63,685 nucleotides of DNA from Bacteroidetes bacterium CG12_big_fil_rev_8_21_14_0_65_60_17. GTDB lineage: Bacteria > Bacteroidota > Rhodothermia > Rhodothermales > UBA10348. Positions 1 through 7,390 of this stretch are shown one piece after another. The notes under the pieces are model-generated. The model did no database searches. It saw nothing but the letters and a program-made list of their open reading frames with translations, and was not told where the DNA came from. The translations under genes and the position numbers were made by a program. Numbering within the stretch: position 1 is the first letter of the stretch; each line of letters starts with the position of its first letter. Where the stretch lies: contig PCUY01000038.1 of NCBI GenBank assembly GCA_002787815.1, positions 1 through 63,685 of the forward strand. The letters run 5' to 3'.

Positions 1-140
1 CTCCCGACAGGGGGTGGCCCTCTTTTCACTGTACTCGACCGCACAGGGAGTTGAACCCGTAGGGTTCATACGAGCGGGCTGTGTTGCTGGGAGGTTGGCG
101 TACCGCAGTCGAGCGAGACGCGCACGATGGCACTGATCAA

Positions 141-581
141 ATGATGTACAGAAATCCGTTCACACCCATCTTCATCGTGGCCCTTCTTTCGGGGGGATGC
201 GCCCGTTCCGATGCACCGGACGTCGCGCCCCCGACATTGTCCATCCTGCTTGGCCAGACCGGTGCGCAGGGCGGTCAGATGCAGGGCCTACGCATAGGAG
301 CCGACGGCGCGGTAACCGCATGGCGGGGGCGCTCGGCCGGTCAGAATCCGACCGACCGGGGCTTCATATCCGAGAGCGAGGGCGACTCCCTCTGGGCGTG
401 GATCCAGGAGGCGGATTTTTTTGCGAGGGCCCGCCAGTATCCAGGAAACCTGACCCGTTTTCTGGCCGTGACCGTCGCCGATTCCACGCGCCGCGCCACA
501 TGGCCCATCGGGCCGGGTATCGGGGCGGGAGACGATCCCATTGCGCGGCTCTACGAGCGCATCATGACACTCGTGGAGTAG
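141..581 (+). CDS. Small predicted lipoprotein, function unknown
   Basis: About 146 residues. The frame stays open upstream to 81, but the double ATG at 141/144 puts a short charged segment, a hydrophobic stretch and a lipobox-like LSGGC at the N-terminus, so 141 is preferred. The mature part (SILLGQTG... LYERIMTLVE) has a beta-rich look. Its pattern of a flexible strand, a charged pair, an aromatic ADFF element and a C-terminal helix is vaguely like emfourin-type small inhibitor folds; that is a guess only. The gene stands alone: the window edge lies upstream and a decayed gene pair downstream. Surface location is inferred from the lipobox. Confidence 0.55.
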   Translation: MMYRNPFTPIFIVALLSGGCARSDAPDVAPPTLSILLGQTGAQGGQMQGLRIGADGAVTAWRGRSAGQNPTDRGFISESEGDSLWAWIQEADFFARARQYPGNLTRFLAVTVADSTRRATWPIGPGIGAGDDPIARLYERIMTLVE

Positions 582-734
582 TCGTTGCCACGGTGCGGTA
601 ATGAGATCCTTACGGAACGACAGGGTTCTCGCGTCGTCACCTCGCGTATGCGCATTGAAATGGTCAAGACTGTAGGGCCTGTTCACACTACGCCAGAACC
701 CGCTGACGGAGGCTGCGTCGGTCATGAGACAGGC

Positions 735-875
735 ACGTTCGATTCCGTTCGGTGGTGGCGGTCACGGCCTGCTGCGGAACGCTTGATGGCCGTGGAAGAA
801 CAGCACGGCTGGACCGACCCGTATGAAGCTCGACCCGAACTTCTCTGCATTTGCCAGGTGTTTGAACTCAAGTAA
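735..875 (+). pseudogene. Remnant of the small partner gene of a DUF6036-type nucleotidyltransferase
   Basis: The C-terminal part of an open frame here reads VRWWRSRPAAERLMAVEEQHG followed by a DPYEARP segment and ending QVFELK. From memory, small proteins encoded just upstream of DUF6036-type nucleotidyltransferases share a pattern of YWRSR-x-PEERL, then AVE, and end in a V-x-x-V-x-EL motif. The part upstream of 735 shows no such similarity, so the original N-terminus seems lost. The end overlaps the downstream nucleotidyltransferase remnant, as expected for an originally coupled pair. Family recognition is from memory and needs a profile search. The frame could still be translated as a short peptide. 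Confidence 0.45.
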
Positions 876-1083
876 AGTCGAGTGGCTGGTCGTATGGATA
901 GGACGGGATAAAAGAAATGCGATCGCCATGGTTCATGCGGTCGAGTCGTTCGGATTCGGGGCGCTGGGTCTGCAGATAGAAGATTTTCTGGGCAGAGCAG
1001 CCCTGGTGGCCAACAAGGAGGCCACGGGGTGGTTGCAGGACCTGGCAGATGCTGAACGATTGCGACAGGGAGAAACAGGATAA
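823..1083 (+). pseudogene. Internally deleted nucleotidyltransferase (DUF6036/AbiEii-like)
   Basis: The frame encodes 86 residues and keeps three separated family segments. The first is an N-terminal MKLDPNFSAFARCLNSSKVE with a hydrophobic WLVV strand. The second is a middle stretch ESFGFGALGLQIEDFL. The third is a C-terminal ANKEATGWLQDLADAERL. In intact members, the VV strand is followed by GGYAVxxHGxPRxTxDxD, the nucleotidyltransferase active site, and the EDFL segment by about 50 residues before the LxANKxATGRxQDLAD tail. Both intervening blocks are missing here, without a frameshift. The catalytic residues are therefore absent and the product should be inactive. Two in-frame deletions in one gene is the odd feature. 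The segment order makes the assignment fairly convincing despite lack of a search. Confidence 0.6.
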
Positions 1084-1097
1084 TGAACCTGCGCCGC

Positions 1098-1129
1098 TGA
1101 TATATTACAGATATATTTATAACATATCA
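1098..1129. promoter_or_regulatory. AT-rich inverted repeat, candidate operator
   Basis: Arms TGATATATTA (1098-1107) and TAACATATCA (1120-1129) are inverted copies with one mismatch, separated by 12 bases. The block is an AT island in a GC-rich region, 35 bases before the start of the trans-sulfuration gene. A TATATTTA at 1112-1119 resembles the Bacteroidota -7 element TAnnTTTG at 7 of 8 positions. Symmetry, composition and position suggest a dimeric regulator site overlapping the promoter. The regulator is unknown. Confidence 0.4.
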
Positions 1130-1163
1130 CAGCACGGCACTTTACATCACCACACGGCAAGGT

Positions 1164-2345
1164 ATGAATCTCGACAAAAACAAAGCCGGCACCAGGTCGG
1201 TATGGGCAGGCGAAACAACGCCCTTTGCCGACGGCAGCGCCGTCGTTCCCGTCTACAACACGGTCACATTTGCCTACGATGACCTGGCGGAGTGGACCGA
1301 TGTGGCGCTCGGCCGCCGCGATGGTCATATCTACAGTCGCAATACCAATCCGACCGTCGCTGTCCTTGAGGAGAAAATCCGGATTCTGGAAGGCGCCGAA
1401 GCAGCCACCAGCTTTGCGACGGGCATGGCGGCCATCAGCAATACGCTCTTTGCTTTGCTTGCGCCCGGCGACCGCGTGGTCAGCATCAACGACTCCTATG
1501 GCGGAACGAGTCGCCTCCTGCTGGAGCATTTGCCGCGCCTCGGGGTCGATGCCGTGCTCTGCGACACGGCCGACCACGACGCGCTGGAGCGGGCCATGGA
1601 GGGCGGGTGCCAGCTGGTGTACCTCGAAACCCCGACCAACCCCACGCTCAAGATCCTGGACATCGAGCGGCTCGCCGCGGCCGCCCACCGCGCAGGAGCC
1701 ATCGTGGTGTGTGACAATACGTTTGCCACTCCCATCAATCAGAATCCGCTCGCTCTTGGTGCCGACCTGGTCGTGCACAGCGCCACGAAATACCTGGGGG
1801 GCCACTCGGACGTGATGTGCGGACTCCTGTGCGGGCGGAAGGATCTGATAGAGACGGTCTTCCGCTTCCGCGAAATCACTGGGGCATCGCTCCATGCCGA
1901 TGCCGCGTACCGCACCATCCGCGGCATGAAAACCCTGGAACTGCGCGTTGACAGGCAAAACGAGAGCGCGCTCGGGATTGCCCGGTGGCTCGGCGGTCAA
2001 TCCGGCGTGGCGCGCGTATTCCATCCGGGCCTTGAGGACCACGAGGGCCATGCCATTGCCCGCCGGCAGATGCGGGGCTTTGGCGGCATGCTCTCCTTCG
2101 AACTCCAGGGAGACATGGACACCGTCCAGCGGTTTACGGGCGCACTGCACCTGGCGCACCGCGCGGCGAGCCTGGGGTCGGTCGGAACGCTTGTCGGGCC
2201 ACCCAGCGTAACGAGCCACGTCGAAATGACGCGGCAGCAGCGGGCTGCACTCGGCATACCGGAGACCCTCATCCGGTACTCTGTCGGCATTGAGAACATG
2301 GAGGATCTGATTGCTGATCTGGAACAGGCCCTGAAAACCATCTGA
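1164..2345 (+). CDS. Trans-sulfuration family PLP enzyme (cystathionine gamma-synthase/lyase-like)
   Basis: A 393-residue Cys/Met-metabolism PLP enzyme of normal length for the family. Visible motifs are YSRNTNPT (phosphate contact, about 57-64), ATGMAAI (about 85-91), LETPTNPT (about 154-161), CDNTFATP with the ring-nitrogen Asp184, and SATKYLGGHSD with the PLP-binding Lys209. The family includes cystathionine gamma-synthase, cystathionine gamma-lyase, methionine gamma-lyase and O-acyl-homoserine sulfhydrylases; motifs alone do not separate these. Three bases separate it from the following M20 peptidase, so the two are probably co-transcribed. An AT-rich palindrome sits in the upstream region. 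Assignment to sulfur amino acid metabolism is secure, the exact reaction is not. Confidence 0.9.
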   Translation: MNLDKNKAGTRSVWAGETTPFADGSAVVPVYNTVTFAYDDLAEWTDVALGRRDGHIYSRNTNPTVAVLEEKIRILEGAEAATSFATGMAAISNTLFALLAPGDRVVSINDSYGGTSRLLLEHLPRLGVDAVLCDTADHDALERAMEGGCQLVYLETPTNPTLKILDIERLAAAAHRAGAIVVCDNTFATPINQNPLALGADLVVHSATKYLGGHSDVMCGLLCGRKDLIETVFRFREITGASLHADAAYRTIRGMKTLELRVDRQNESALGIARWLGGQSGVARVFHPGLEDHEGHAIARRQMRGFGGMLSFELQGDMDTVQRFTGALHLAHRAASLGSVGTLVGPPSVTSHVEMTRQQRAALGIPETLIRYSVGIENMEDLIADLEQALKTI

Positions 2346-2348
2346 CGC

Positions 2349-3560
2349 ATGAAGTACACGACGCGCATTCTCGCCCGCCTCGTTTCCATCAACTCGGTCA
2401 ACCCCCAGTTGGAAACCGGCGGCGCCGGTGAAGCGGAAATCGGGGCGCTGATTGCCGACGAACTCAGGGGCCTCGGCCTGGAGGTCGAACTTGACGAAAT
2501 AGCGCCCGGACGCGTGAACGTGACCGGTATTGTCCGCGGGAGCGGCCCTGGCTCCGGTCCCGGCCGCGGCCGGAATCTCATGATCAACGGCCACATGGAT
2601 ACGGTCGGTATTTCCGGGATGGATGCGCCGCTCGCCGCCCGCATGGAGGACGGAAAGCTGTATGGGAGGGGTGCCTACGATATGAAAAGCGGTCTGGCAG
2701 GGATGCTCGGCGCAGCGCATCGGCTGGTTGAATCGGGAGATAAGCTCGAGGGTGACCTGGTGCTCACGTTCGTGGCCGACGAGGAGTATGCGAGTATCGG
2801 GGCGGAAGCCGTGGCGAAGGCGTGGGGAGCGAAAGGTGGGGCGGCGAGGCGAGGCCGCGTGGACGCCGCTATCGTAACCGAGCCGACCGACATGCATATC
2901 TGTCCGGCGCATCGGGGGTTTGCCGTGTACAGCATTACCACGAAGGGAAAGACGGCGCACGGTGGGCGGCACGAGGACGGGCGGGATGCCAACGCCATGA
3001 TGGGACTGTTGCTCGCCGAACTGCATGCGCACGCACAGGTGCTGCCGCGTCGCCTGCAGCATGAGCTGTGCGGCTCCGCATCGATCCATGTGCCGATTGT
3101 GGAAGGGGGGCGCAGTCTTTTCATCTATTCACATGCGTGTCGGATCAAGGTGGAGCGCCGAACGCTTCCCGGCGAAACGGAGGCGTCCGTGCGCAGCGAA
3201 ATCGAAGCGCTCATGGAGAGCGCGTCCATGCGGGCGGCAGCGTCAGGCGCGGCGTTCGAGGCCGACCTGGAACTCGAACTCTGGCGAGACCCGTGGGAAA
3301 TCAACATTTCGCATGACATCGTAAAGGCCCTCGAGCGCGCCGGGAGCGGTGTGGAAGCCTTTCGACCGGGCTTCATAGGTCATGGATGGTGGGAAGATTC
3401 GGCCATCCTGGGCGCGGCCGGCATTCCATCTGTCGTGATGGGGGCCGCCGGTGGGGGCATCCATCAGGATGTGGAGTGGGCCGACTTGGACTCGGTCGCG
3501 GGTCTGGCGGAGCTGCTCTACCGGACGGCCCGCCAATTCTGTGGTGTGGTCGGCGGCTGA
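2349..3560 (+). CDS. M20/ArgE-DapE family metallo-deacylase or peptidase
   Basis: A 403-residue M20 family hydrolase. Zinc ligands and catalytic residues are visible in MINGHMDTVG (His82, Asp84), RGAYDMKSG (Asp111) and VADEEY (Glu145/Glu146), with a C-terminal GGGIHQD supplying the last His. A dimerisation-type insert follows AHRGFAVYSITTKGKTAHGG. Members remove acyl or amino groups from amino-acid derivatives (acetylornithine deacetylase, succinyl-diaminopimelate desuccinylase, carboxypeptidase G2); the substrate cannot be told here. A Gly/Pro-rich loop (GSGPGSGPGRG, about 64-74) precedes the first zinc motif and is unusual. The start lies 3 bases after the preceding stop, suggesting a shared amino-acid salvage or biosynthesis role. 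Confidence 0.85.
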   Translation: MKYTTRILARLVSINSVNPQLETGGAGEAEIGALIADELRGLGLEVELDEIAPGRVNVTGIVRGSGPGSGPGRGRNLMINGHMDTVGISGMDAPLAARMEDGKLYGRGAYDMKSGLAGMLGAAHRLVESGDKLEGDLVLTFVADEEYASIGAEAVAKAWGAKGGAARRGRVDAAIVTEPTDMHICPAHRGFAVYSITTKGKTAHGGRHEDGRDANAMMGLLLAELHAHAQVLPRRLQHELCGSASIHVPIVEGGRSLFIYSHACRIKVERRTLPGETEASVRSEIEALMESASMRAAASGAAFEADLELELWRDPWEINISHDIVKALERAGSGVEAFRPGFIGHGWWEDSAILGAAGIPSVVMGAAGGGIHQDVEWADLDSVAGLAELLYRTARQFCGVVGG

Positions 3561-3595
3561 GTTTCCAGGTTTATCTGTGTCAGGTGTTTACACGG

Positions 3596-4924
3596 TCAGG
3601 GGAATTTCCGGATGCATCGCCGGGCGTGAAGCGCCCCGAGGAGCAGCGTGAAGGGCCAAACGGCCGGGGGAACGGACTGGATGGGGAGCGCCGGCGAGAG
3701 CGCGGCCAGGACGCAGCCGATGGCAGCCACGACCGAAAGCGTCCTTGCGGCGCGGAGGCGCAGCAGCAGGAAATTGAGTGGAAACGCCCACAGGAGGTTC
3801 GAATTCCAGGAGGTTACCGTATGCTGTGTTCCAAGCCACATGACCAGCAGGAAAAGCCCGAGGAGGCCTGTGGTCCAGAGCAGCGTGCGGTCCAGGCGAT
3901 CGGCGCGGCGGGACGAACCCGGGCGCGGCGAACCGCGGCGGCCCGGGACGAATGCAACGAGCGCCAGGAGGAGGGCCGTAAGGTAAAAGGGCCAGACGAA
4001 GGGCGCCCGCGACGGCGCCACGCCGGTTCGGGTGGCTCCGTGGAGGGCTGGACCCTGAATGCGGCCCGAAAAGAGGGTATCCGTGCGAATGACGGCGGGA
4101 AGGCGGGTTGGGTCTTTGGCAGTGGGGAGCGTGGAATCGGCATCCGGTGTGGCGTCGGGCGCGCCTGGAACGGTAGCCTCCTCGAGCGCTGCCATGAGTT
4201 CGAACGGCAAAAAAGTGCGCTCGCGCGGGGAGGGCACGCGCTCCATGGGGGCGCCGAGGACCAGATCAATACCCAGGTCGAGCCAGGGGTGGGGTTCCAG
4301 GTAGCTGCGGATCAGCTCCCGGAACGTGGCTTCCGGCGTCCTGGCCTCGTGCGCGTTTTGCCGCGCGCCGGTTGTGTCCGGAGCCGGCCACTGCAGGCCT
4401 GCGTAGAGGGAGAGCAGGTCGATGAGGCGCGTAGAGCAGTTGTCGCGCACGAAGTCGTATAGGTAGGTCCGGTTCTCCGGCTCCAGATTGGTGCGGAGCG
4501 CGGCGTAGAGGGCGGCCACGCCATCGGGAGAGAGGCGCATGGTCTGGGCATAGACGCTTCGTCCCTCGGCGGCATAGGCGTCCATCACCGCCCGGCCCGG
4601 AGCGGCCGATACGAAGTACTGCATGTCGCCGTAGGCGAACCTGGGAATGAAGAGTGGATCGTCGGGATTGAACGTACCGTAGTTGAATACCGCGTCCAGT
4701 CCAAGACCGGGATCGACCACACGCAGCGCGCTGTGACCGAAGACCGCGTGTACGGCCGTGCCGGGCGCCATGGTCAGGATTTCCACCCGCGCAGACGGTG
4801 ACAACCGCTCGGGAAGTTGGGCGTAGGAAGGGCGCGGGCTCAGCGCGCCACCGACAAAGCCCGCAAGAAGACAAACAAAAAACAGCACGCGATGAATGCG
4901 ACCCGCAGGAGCATGATGCAGCAT
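3596..4924 (-). CDS. DUF4105/Lnb-type membrane protein, probable lipoprotein N-acyltransferase
   Basis: 442 residues from the start at 4924, chosen because it gives a clean signal/anchor segment (VLFFVCLLAGFVGGAL) ending near SYAQ; in-frame ATGs at 4954 and 5023 are alternatives. The periplasmic N-terminal domain carries VFGHSALRV, NYGTFNPDDP, YVxAAPGR-type and VRDNCSTRLIDLL motifs, the His and Cys landmarks of DUF4105. The C-terminal third holds three or four membrane helices, including HTVTSWNSNLLWAFPLN. In Bacteroides this architecture has been linked to lipoprotein N-acylation (Lnb), completing triacylation where no Lnt exists. The window encodes many lipoproteins, consistent with need for it. 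It is divergent from nth, with start regions close together. Confidence 0.78.
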   Translation of the reverse strand: MLHHAPAGRIHRVLFFVCLLAGFVGGALSPRPSYAQLPERLSPSARVEILTMAPGTAVHAVFGHSALRVVDPGLGLDAVFNYGTFNPDDPLFIPRFAYGDMQYFVSAAPGRAVMDAYAAEGRSVYAQTMRLSPDGVAALYAALRTNLEPENRTYLYDFVRDNCSTRLIDLLSLYAGLQWPAPDTTGARQNAHEARTPEATFRELIRSYLEPHPWLDLGIDLVLGAPMERVPSPRERTFLPFELMAALEEATVPGAPDATPDADSTLPTAKDPTRLPAVIRTDTLFSGRIQGPALHGATRTGVAPSRAPFVWPFYLTALLLALVAFVPGRRGSPRPGSSRRADRLDRTLLWTTGLLGLFLLVMWLGTQHTVTSWNSNLLWAFPLNFLLLRLRAARTLSVVAAIGCVLAALSPALPIQSVPPAVWPFTLLLGALHARRCIRKFP

Positions 4925-4994
4925 GGATGACACGAGTGCGGATGGAACGGACATGCAGGTGAATACAGATGGGCGGAAGAAAACCGGCGGGCGC

Positions 4995-5837
4995 ATGTCC
5001 CGCAGTGAGCGGGCCGAGTGCATGTTGGCCCGCCTCCGAAAGGTAATACCTGCGCCCGAAACAGAACTGGTTCATGGCAATCCATTTGAGTTGCTCGTGG
5101 CCGTGGTGCTCTCGGCGCAGTGCACCGACGAGCGCGTCAACAAGGTGACGCCGGCACTTTTTGACCACTTCCCGACGATTGAGGCCATGGCCGAGGCCGA
5201 GCCGGAGGACATATTTCCGCTCATCCGGTCCATTTCCTACCCGAACAACAAAGCGAAACACCTGGCGAAGGCGGCGCGCATGCTCCGCGACGAGTTTGGT
5301 GGCCGTGTGCCCGAGACAAGCGCCGAGCTCAAGCGGCTGCCCGGCGTGGGTCAGAAAACCGCCGAAGTCATGATCAGCGCGGCCTTTGGAGGCGCAGCGC
5401 TGGCTGTCGATACCCACGTATTCCGCGTCGCCAACCGGATTGGTCTGGTGACGGAGCGCGCCACGACGGTCGACAGGGTGGAACGTGAACTCAAGCGCGT
5501 ATTGCCGGAGCATACCTGGGGAGATGCGCACCATCTGCTCATTCTGCACGGCCGCTATACATGCACGGCGCGCGCTCCCCGGTGCGAAGCGTGTGTACTA
5601 CCGGGCGTGTGCAAGACCTGGGACCGGATGCAAACCCTGCCACCGGCGCGCAGCGGTCTGGATGCGAGCCGTGGTAACTATTATTGCGCCACGCGCCGGC
5701 ACTATTTCGACGCGCCGGATCGGGTCACGGACCGGCATGGTACCGAACAGGTTTCGTGTCCGCGTTGTGGCAGCATGAACGTATTCGACGCCCGCACTGG
5801 TGTCACCACAAAAAAAGTAAAGGATTACCGCATATGA
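4995..5837 (+). CDS. nth: Endonuclease III, with an extra C-terminal Cys-containing tail
   Basis: A DNA glycosylase/AP lyase of base excision repair. The start at 4995 (MSRSERAEC) matches the usual N-terminus; the frame is open to 4923, with ATGs at 4923 and 4953. Motifs are LLVAVVLSAQCTDERVN, the helix-hairpin-helix LPGVGQKTAE with catalytic Lys, AVDTHVFR with catalytic Asp, and an iron-sulfur loop C190-X6-C197-X2-C200-X5-C206. The core should end near 210, yet about 70 residues follow. These contain C231 and a CPRCG pair (C255, C258), then KVKDYRI, which looks like a small zinc-ribbon-like add-on. The stop overlaps the gpmI start (ATGA), so the two are translationally coupled. Confidence 0.93.
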   Translation: MSRSERAECMLARLRKVIPAPETELVHGNPFELLVAVVLSAQCTDERVNKVTPALFDHFPTIEAMAEAEPEDIFPLIRSISYPNNKAKHLAKAARMLRDEFGGRVPETSAELKRLPGVGQKTAEVMISAAFGGAALAVDTHVFRVANRIGLVTERATTVDRVERELKRVLPEHTWGDAHHLLILHGRYTCTARAPRCEACVLPGVCKTWDRMQTLPPARSGLDASRGNYYCATRRHYFDAPDRVTDRHGTEQVSCPRCGSMNVFDARTGVTTKKVKDYRI

Positions 5838-7369
5838 AAAAGCACCTGTTGGTCATTCTGGATGGCTATGGAATAGCCGAAGACCCGTCGGTGAGCGCCA
5901 TTGAGGCGGCCGATCAGCCGTTCCTGGACAAGATGTTCGCAACGGGCCCCACGGGGCGGCTCGAGGCGAGCGGTCGCGCCGTTGGGCTGCCCGACGGGCA
6001 GATGGGAAATTCCGAGGTGGGCCACATGAACCTTGGCGCTGGACGCGTTGTGTACCAGGATATTACGCGGATTGACCTCGCAATTGAGGATGGCTCATTC
6101 TATGGAAACGAGGTGCTGCGTGGGGCGGCTCGGGAGGCGCAGCGCCGGGGAGTACGTTTGCATCTGATGGGGCTCCTGTCCGACGGCGGCGTTCATGCAC
6201 ACCGACATCATGTGGCCGCCCTCGTTGAGTTGGCAGACCGGGTCGGCGTACCGGCTGGCCACGTGCTGCTGCACGCGTTTACGGACGGCCGGGATACCGA
6301 TCCGGAGAGTGGTGCAGGGCACGTGGCCTGGATCCAGGAAGCCATGAAGGACCGTGATGGCAAACCGAGAGGGCATGTAGCCAGCGTCGTGGGACGCTAC
6401 TGGGCTATGGACCGGGACAACCGCTGGGAGCGTACAGAGAAAGCGTGTGACCTGTTGGTGGAAGGCCGTGGTGAGCACGTCGCGGATGCGGTGGCCGGAA
6501 TTCGGGCGCAGTACGAAAACGGGACCACCGATGAGTTCCTGGAGCCCATGTTGGTAGAGATTGCAGACGGGGGCGACGGAGATGAACCATCAATGACACG
6601 TGTGACCGATGGCGATGTGGTGATTTTCTTCAATTTCCGCTCGGACCGTGCGCGGCAGCTGACGCGGGTGCTGAACGAACGCCTGAACAACCTGACCTAC
6701 GTCACGTTTGCCCGCTATGACAACACGTTTCCATACGAGGTGGCCTTTCCCAAGGTCAACCTGAGAGACACAATCGGTGAGGTCATCTCGCGCGCGGGCC
6801 TGAGGCAGCTCCGGGCGGCTGAAACCGAAAAGTACCCGCACGTAACCTACTTCTTCAGTGGGGGCAGGGAAGACGCCTTTGAGCAGGAGGATCGGATACT
6901 GGTGGCTTCGCCCAAAGTCGCCACCTATGACCTGCAGCCGGAAATGAGCGCGCCCGAACTGGCCCGTCGCGTGGCGGCGGCCGTGCGGGAAAACGAGTAC
7001 GCCCTGGTGGTGATCAACTTTGCCAATCCCGACATGGTCGGGCACACGGGCGTGTTCGAGGCCGCCGTAAAAGCCGTCGAGGCGGTAGATCGGGGCGCCA
7101 AAGAGGTGATTACAGCGGCTCGTGAGGCTGGCTACTCGGTCAGTGTCATCGCCGATCACGGCAACTGTGATCGCATGAAGAACCCGGATGGTACGCCGCA
7201 TACAGCACATACGACGGTACCCGTACCCCACGCTGTTCTTGTGGATGGTTTCGAAGGGCCCGTCCGGGATGGAAAGCTCGGTGATGTGGCGCCGACCATT
7301 CTTCACATCCTGGGAATCGAACAGCCGGCTGCCATGACCGGAGAATCCCTGGTTTCGCTCCGGGACTGA
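5834..7369 (+). CDS. gpmI: Phosphoglycerate mutase, 2,3-bisphosphoglycerate-independent
   Basis: A glycolytic and gluconeogenic enzyme interconverting 3- and 2-phosphoglycerate through a Mn-dependent phosphoserine. 511 residues, the family length. The N-terminus MKKHLLVILDGYG carries metal ligand Asp10; QMGNSEVGH carries the phosphorylated Ser60. DGRDTDP, FFNFRSDRARQL, FFSGGRE, NFANPDMVGHTG and ADHGNCD are further metal and substrate motifs in the expected order. The start at 5834 overlaps the nth stop by 4 bases. It ends 21 bases before the convergent sppA stop, and no obvious terminator was seen between them. Confidence 0.97.
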   Translation: MKKHLLVILDGYGIAEDPSVSAIEAADQPFLDKMFATGPTGRLEASGRAVGLPDGQMGNSEVGHMNLGAGRVVYQDITRIDLAIEDGSFYGNEVLRGAAREAQRRGVRLHLMGLLSDGGVHAHRHHVAALVELADRVGVPAGHVLLHAFTDGRDTDPESGAGHVAWIQEAMKDRDGKPRGHVASVVGRYWAMDRDNRWERTEKACDLLVEGRGEHVADAVAGIRAQYENGTTDEFLEPMLVEIADGGDGDEPSMTRVTDGDVVIFFNFRSDRARQLTRVLNERLNNLTYVTFARYDNTFPYEVAFPKVNLRDTIGEVISRAGLRQLRAAETEKYPHVTYFFSGGREDAFEQEDRILVASPKVATYDLQPEMSAPELARRVAAAVRENEYALVVINFANPDMVGHTGVFEAAVKAVEAVDRGAKEVITAAREAGYSVSVIADHGNCDRMKNPDGTPHTAHTTVPVPHAVLVDGFEGPVRDGKLGDVAPTILHILGIEQPAAMTGESLVSLRD

Positions 7370-7390
7370 GGGGTTCGGGCAGGTCGGGGC

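Noticed and set aside
20-75. T-arm-like GGGTTCAACTCCC reading on the minus strand near the left edge
   Set aside because: The T stem does not pair fully and no acceptor or anticodon arm could be built; not a tRNA.
674-700. GGGCCTGTTCACACTA string resembling ends of some insertion sequences
   Set aside because: Only one end, no transposase remnant or target duplication; insufficient to call an IS scar.
933-3089. A 718-codon open frame on the minus strand opposite the trans-sulfuration and M20 genes
   Set aside because: It lies entirely antisense to two genes with clear motifs and has no recognisable domain; it is a GC-bias shadow.
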